Part shown: piece after piece, positions 60,826-64,000 of the stretch
Layout of the letters: the number at the start of each line of letters is the position of its first letter
How positions within the stretch are numbered: the stretch's first letter is position 1
Source of the DNA: Clostridiales bacterium
Lineage (GTDB): Bacteria; Bacillota; Clostridia; Oscillospirales; Oscillospiraceae
Assembly (NCBI GenBank): GCA_004558115.1
Contig: SFDT01000004.1
Coordinates: 3,716 to 67,715 of the forward strand
Reading direction: 5' to 3'
Length of the DNA: 64,000 nucleotides
Notes under the pieces: model-generated
Databases searched by the model: none
What the model saw: the letters and a program-made list of their open reading frames with translations, nothing else
What the model was told of the DNA's origin: nothing
Translations under genes and position numbers: made by a program

Positions 60826-61763
60826 AGCAGGAGATCCCCATGAAGGAGCTTCTGGACACGTTGGATACGTTCCTGGGGAGCCATGGCTATCCCTGCCGGC
60901 GGCTTTGGTCGCCCACCCATCCGGAACTGTCCGACACGGAACTGAAGGCACTGTTCAAAAAGATCCCCCGGCCCTGCAACCCCGACCGGGTGGAGGCTGT
61001 GTTTGAGGATGTGAGTTGGTTTGGCGGGGAAGCGGCGCCCATGGAGTACACAGGGCATCAGCCCTTTTTGAGCAACGGCGTCTATGTGGTCCACTGTGCC
61101 GGCACCAGCTTCTGCCATGTGCACTTTTATATAGAGGCGACAGATTCGGACAGCCCGGCCCGCATCCGGGACGAGAGCGCCGTTGTTGTCGCACTGAAAG
61201 AGCGGTTTCCCAGGGTGCGGCGGGAGGGCACCTACTGCCTGTGGTCGCTGGAGGAGGCGGCCGGGATCGCGGCCGCCAACGAGGCTTTGGCCCCCACGCT
61301 GGAGGAAGTGAAGCGGTCGCTGCCGCCGTTCCGGGAACGGAGGGGTGATCCGGCGGAGTGGGAAGAGCGCCTGCGGCAGATTGAGAGATATGCCAAGGGC
61401 GAAAAACCGGGGCTTTCCGGAAAACAGCTGGCGCTGTCCGTGTTTCCGAAAACACAGTACCGCTATTGCCATACAGCTGGGAGCTGCTTTGAAATGGTCC
61501 GGCGGACGCCCAGCGGCCACCGGCTGACAGTCACCTTTGATTCCGCGCCGCCGGCGTACTTTTGGCAGAGCGCCAGCATTGCCCTGTCGGGGCTGAAGTT
61601 CTGCTGCCCACTGTACCGGGAGCAGATCTGCCGGGAAAACGCGGAGACGGTGCGGGCCTTCATGGAGCATTGCAGGCACCTGGCGGAGCAGGCGGAGGCC
61701 GCTCTGGACCGGCCGCTGTATGATTGCTTCGGCGCCAGCCCGGACTGGTGGCTGGCGGAGTAG
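60789..61763 (+). CDS. Unrecognised 324-aa protein
   Basis: A soluble protein from ATG 60789 after GGGGAGAGTGAGCC, inside the end of the transporter gene. Notable parts: NGVYVVHCAGTSFCHVHFYIEATDSDSPARIRDESAVVVAL, a charged middle helix (KRSLPPFRERRGDPAEWEERLRQIERYAKGEK) and a C-terminal FEMVRRTPSGHRLTVTFDS strand pair. Cysteines and histidines in HCAGTSFCHVHF are closely spaced but match no motif I know. The gene order suggests it is co-translated with polA's neighbours. Confidence 0.72.
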   Translation: MRVIREYWQCAVKQEIPMKELLDTLDTFLGSHGYPCRRLWSPTHPELSDTELKALFKKIPRPCNPDRVEAVFEDVSWFGGEAAPMEYTGHQPFLSNGVYVVHCAGTSFCHVHFYIEATDSDSPARIRDESAVVVALKERFPRVRREGTYCLWSLEEAAGIAAANEALAPTLEEVKRSLPPFRERRGDPAEWEERLRQIERYAKGEKPGLSGKQLALSVFPKTQYRYCHTAGSCFEMVRRTPSGHRLTVTFDSAPPAYFWQSASIALSGLKFCCPLYREQICRENAETVRAFMEHCRHLAEQAEAALDRPLYDCFGASPDWWLAE

Positions 61764-61797
61764 CCACGGAATAGAACGCTTGGAAAGGAAGAAACCT

Positions 61798-62286
61798 ATG
61801 GAAAAAAACCGGATGCATGTGCGCATCGTTCCCATGAACGCCGACCACCTGGACGAGATAGCGGAGTTGGAGCGCATCTGCTTTTCCACCCCCTGGTCCC
61901 GGAATATGCTGGCGGAGGAACTGGACAATGCCTGTTCCGCCTTTTTGGTGGCCGAGGATGACGCCGGCAAGGTGGTGGGTTACGCCGGACTCCAGGTCAT
62001 CCTGGATGAGGGCTACATCACCAATGTGGCCGTCCGGCCGGAGTGCCGCCGAAACGGCATCGCGGGAAAGCTTTTGCAGGTGTTCCTGGACTTCGGCCAG
62101 GCCAACCATCTGGCGTTTTTGACGCTGGAGGTCCGCGCTTCCAATTATGACGCCATTGCCCTGTACGGAAGCCGTGGATTCCGCAGCGTGGGCCGGCGGA
62201 AAAACTACTACGAGCATCCCAGGGAGGATGCCATCATCATGACAAAGGAGTTCACGGAGGATGGAACTGCGGATCCCAACGCTTGA
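61798..62286 (+). CDS. rimI: Ribosomal protein S18-alanine N-acetyltransferase
   Basis: A 162-aa GNAT. MNADHLDEIAELERICFSTPWS is the RimI N-terminal signature; VAVRPECRRNGIAGKLLQVF is the acetyl-CoA loop; LEVRASNYDAIALYGSRGFRSVGRRKNYYEHPREDAIIMTKEF is the long RimI C-terminus, in order. ATG 61798 follows AGGAAGAAACCT. It lies two genes before tsaD, the normal neighbourhood. Substrate assignment is by family. Confidence 0.92.
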   Translation: MEKNRMHVRIVPMNADHLDEIAELERICFSTPWSRNMLAEELDNACSAFLVAEDDAGKVVGYAGLQVILDEGYITNVAVRPECRRNGIAGKLLQVFLDFGQANHLAFLTLEVRASNYDAIALYGSRGFRSVGRRKNYYEHPREDAIIMTKEFTEDGTADPNA

Positions 62287-62854
62287 GCAGCTGCAAACCG
62301 TTTATAACAGTGACATGAAGTCCGCCTTTCCGGCGGCGGAGCTGAAGCCCCTGAGCGCCATCCAGCGGATGTGGCGGGAGCAGCGGTACAAGCCCTACTG
62401 CCTCTTTGACGGGGATGACATCGTGGGGGAGTGCTTTTTGTGGCTGGGACATCCCGGCTGGGCGCTGCTGGATTACCTGTGCGTGTCCCGCCGGGCCCGC
62501 AACGCCGGTCTTGGCGCCCTCATTCTGGCAAAGCTCCGGGAGGTGGAGCCGGGCACGGTGGTCTTCGGCGAGGCGGAGGCCCCCGAGCACGCCCCGGACC
62601 CCGCCATGGCAGAGCGGCGCCTGGGCTTTTACGCCCGGAACGGCCTGCAAACCGCCGGCTATGACACGGAGGTGTTCGGCGTCCACTACAAAACGCTGTA
62701 TCTGGCGGACCATAAAGTGGAGGACGCGGCACTGATGGCGGAGCATGATTTCGTCTACCGCGGCAGTTTTACACCGGAAAAATATGCAAAATATGTCCGC
62801 ATCCCCTACGACCCGGCCAAGGCGCCTGGGGAACAGGTGGCCTGGGACCAATGA
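62261..62854 (+). CDS. GNAT-family N-acetyltransferase
   Basis: A 197-aa protein that overlaps rimI by 26 nt. LLDYLCVSRRARNAGLGALILAKL contains the acetyl-CoA loop (RRARNAGLG), and RRLGFYARNGLQTAGYDTEVFGVHYKTLYLAD is the late strand-helix-strand. It is a separate paralogue with a C-terminal extension, inserted between rimI and tsaD. Substrate unknown. Confidence 0.86.
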   Translation: MELRIPTLEQLQTVYNSDMKSAFPAAELKPLSAIQRMWREQRYKPYCLFDGDDIVGECFLWLGHPGWALLDYLCVSRRARNAGLGALILAKLREVEPGTVVFGEAEAPEHAPDPAMAERRLGFYARNGLQTAGYDTEVFGVHYKTLYLADHKVEDAALMAEHDFVYRGSFTPEKYAKYVRIPYDPAKAPGEQVAWDQ

Positions 62855-62872
62855 GAAAGAAGTGACAGATCC

Positions 62873-63880
62873 ATGAAGATACTGGCTTTTGAATCCTCCT
62901 GCGACGAGACCGCCGTGGCAGTGGTGGAGGATGGACGGCGCATCTTGTCCAACGCCATCGCCTCCCAGGTGGATATCCACGCCCTGTATGGCGGCGTGGT
63001 GCCGGAGATCGCCTCCCGGAAGCATGTGGAGGTCATCGCAGCCTTGACAGAGCAGGCTTTGCGGGAGGCCGGCTGCACCCGGCGGGATATCGATGCTGTG
63101 GCGGCTACCTATGCGCCCGGCTTGATCGGCGCGGTACTGGTGGGCCTCAGCTTCGCCAAGTCCGTGGCCTATGCCCTCCAGGTGCCGCTGATCCCCGTCC
63201 ATCATGTGCGGGGACATATTGCCGCCAACTACCTGGCTTTCCCGGAGCTGGAGCCTCCGTTCCTGGCCCTGGCCATCTCCGGCGGCAATACCCTCATCGT
63301 GGATGTGCGGGACTACACGGACCTGCGCATTCTGGGCGCCACCCGGGATGACGCGGCGGGAGAGTGCTTCGACAAGGCGGCCCGGGTGCTGGGCCTGCCA
63401 TACCCCGGCGGCGGTCCCATGGACAAGCTGGCGCAGGGGAGCCGGGGTGGTGTGTACAAGCTGCCCCACGCCCAAGTGGACGGCGCGGAGCTGGATATGA
63501 GTTTTTCCGGCCTGAAAACAGCGGTGGTCAACTTAGGGCACCATGCCCAGCAGGTGGGGGAGGAACTGGACCGGGCGGCACTGGCCAGGGATTTTGCCCA
63601 GGCGGTCAGCGACGAGCTGGTGCCCCGGGCCATGAAGGCGGCGGCACTGGCGGGCCGCACCGTTATCGCCGCCGCCGGCGGCGTGGCGGCCAACTCCATC
63701 ATCCGGGCGGACCTGGAGCGCGCCTGTGAAAAACAGGGTTGCCAACTGTACCTGCCGCCGCTGAAATTGTGCGGCGACAATGCCGCCATGATCGGCGCTC
63801 AGGGATATTATGAGTATCTGGCCGGACATACGGCGGGGATGGACCTCAATGCCTACGCCACAATGGATATCTCAGACTGA
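62873..63880 (+). CDS. tsaD: tRNA N6-threonylcarbamoyladenosine synthase catalytic subunit
   Basis: A 335-aa Kae1/TsaD protein. LAFESSCDETAVAVV is the N-terminal ATPase loop; VPEIASRKHVEVI gives the first metal histidine and HHVRGHIAANYL the second pair; SGGNTLIVDV and GECFDKAARVLGLPYPGGG and LCGDNAAMIG complete the signature. It transfers threonylcarbamoyl-AMP to A37 of ANN-decoding tRNAs, with TsaB and TsaE, which are not in the visible operon. A terminator follows. Confidence 0.97.
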   Translation: MKILAFESSCDETAVAVVEDGRRILSNAIASQVDIHALYGGVVPEIASRKHVEVIAALTEQALREAGCTRRDIDAVAATYAPGLIGAVLVGLSFAKSVAYALQVPLIPVHHVRGHIAANYLAFPELEPPFLALAISGGNTLIVDVRDYTDLRILGATRDDAAGECFDKAARVLGLPYPGGGPMDKLAQGSRGGVYKLPHAQVDGAELDMSFSGLKTAVVNLGHHAQQVGEELDRAALARDFAQAVSDELVPRAMKAAALAGRTVIAAAGGVAANSIIRADLERACEKQGCQLYLPPLKLCGDNAAMIGAQGYYEYLAGHTAGMDLNAYATMDISD

Positions 63881-63881
63881 C

Positions 63882-63911
63882 AAAAGCGGCTGCTCAGGCA
63901 GCCGCTTTTTT
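63882..63911 (+). terminator. Rho-independent terminator after tsaD
   Basis: Stem AAAAGCGGCTGC (63882-63893) / GCAGCCGCTTTT (63898-63909), TCAG loop, then TT. Confidence 0.92.
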
Positions 63912-63921
63912 GTATAAAGAA

Positions 63922-63944
63922 AACCACTCGCTAAGCGAGTGGTT
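63922..63944. repeat. Perfect 11-bp inverted repeat, possible IS200/IS605-type end
   Basis: AACCACTCGCT (63922-63932) and AGCGAGTGGTT (63934-63944) are separated by one A. There is no T-run, so it is not a plain terminator. IS200/IS605 elements carry imperfect subterminal hairpins rather than inverted ends; the transposase would lie outside the window. The remaining bases to 64000 show no gene. Confidence 0.4.
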
Positions 63945-64000
63945 CAAAAGAGCTTAAGCGATGAATAAGAATCCCTGTTACAATCAAGTGTGCGGTCTGC

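Overview
The window looks like a chromosomal segment of a GC-rich anaerobic Firmicute, most likely of the Oscillospiraceae / Clostridium cluster IV kind (Flavonifractor, Intestinimonas or Lawsonibacter-like). I infer this from gene content, not from a search: an oxygen-sensitive class III ribonucleotide reductase, 2-oxoacid:ferredoxin oxidoreductase subunits, a single-chain PurL with a cluster-type PurF, strong AGGAGG ribosome binding sites, short intergenic gaps, rho-independent terminators and a lysine riboswitch. No rRNA, tRNA, CRISPR array or complete insertion sequence was found.

Region 1 (1-8.8 kb): the 5' part of a YfcC-type transporter on the minus strand, divergent from a LytS/YesN-type two-component pair. 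A run of small plus-strand genes follows: acetyltransferases, a PspC protein, DUF2975-like, flavodoxin-like, DUF5655-like, YkvA-like, YqfO-like and DUF6933-like proteins.

Region 2 (8.8-18 kb): a catabolic island of MFS transporter, CoA-transferase, four-subunit 2-oxoacid:ferredoxin oxidoreductase (delta-alpha-beta-gamma), AGCS sodium/amino-acid symporter and PLP aminotransferase. A convergent GntR/FCD regulator closes it. Together these can import an amino acid, transaminate it, oxidise the 2-oxoacid to an acyl-CoA with reduction of ferredoxin, and release the carboxylate by CoA transfer. The substrate is unknown.

Region 3 (18-31.6 kb): a MarR-regulated heterodimeric ABC exporter; an unrecognised 332-aa protein; a TetR regulator; a MazG-like pyrophosphohydrolase; a stand-alone RsmH paralogue; a barnase-like lipoprotein followed by its barstar inhibitor; a CYTH-DUF1653 fusion; a PrsW protease; a glycosyltransferase 2 fused to a MarR-like winged helix; an SGNH hydrolase and a ribokinase.

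Region 4 (31.7-45 kb, minus strand): one long purine operon reading GntR/UTRA regulator, purE, purC, purF, purM, purN, AICAR formyltransferase, purD, purL, guaB. Two short palindromes sit at the regulator's own promoter. A 57-bp piece of the guaB 3' end is duplicated downstream and flanks a palindrome-rich insert.

Region 5 (45-64 kb): a 2-hydroxyacid dehydrogenase and shikimate kinase; a thioredoxin reductase-like protein and a 3-hydroxyisobutyrate dehydrogenase-like protein; nrdD and nrdG, each with a candidate NrdR box; a C39-like lipoprotein; a lysine-riboswitch-controlled amino-acid ABC transporter; PAP2 phosphatase; an Xre/zinc-ribbon protein; and a tightly packed polA, EamA transporter, unknown, rimI, GNAT, tsaD operon. 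The window ends in a perfect hairpin that may be the edge of an IS200/IS605-type element.
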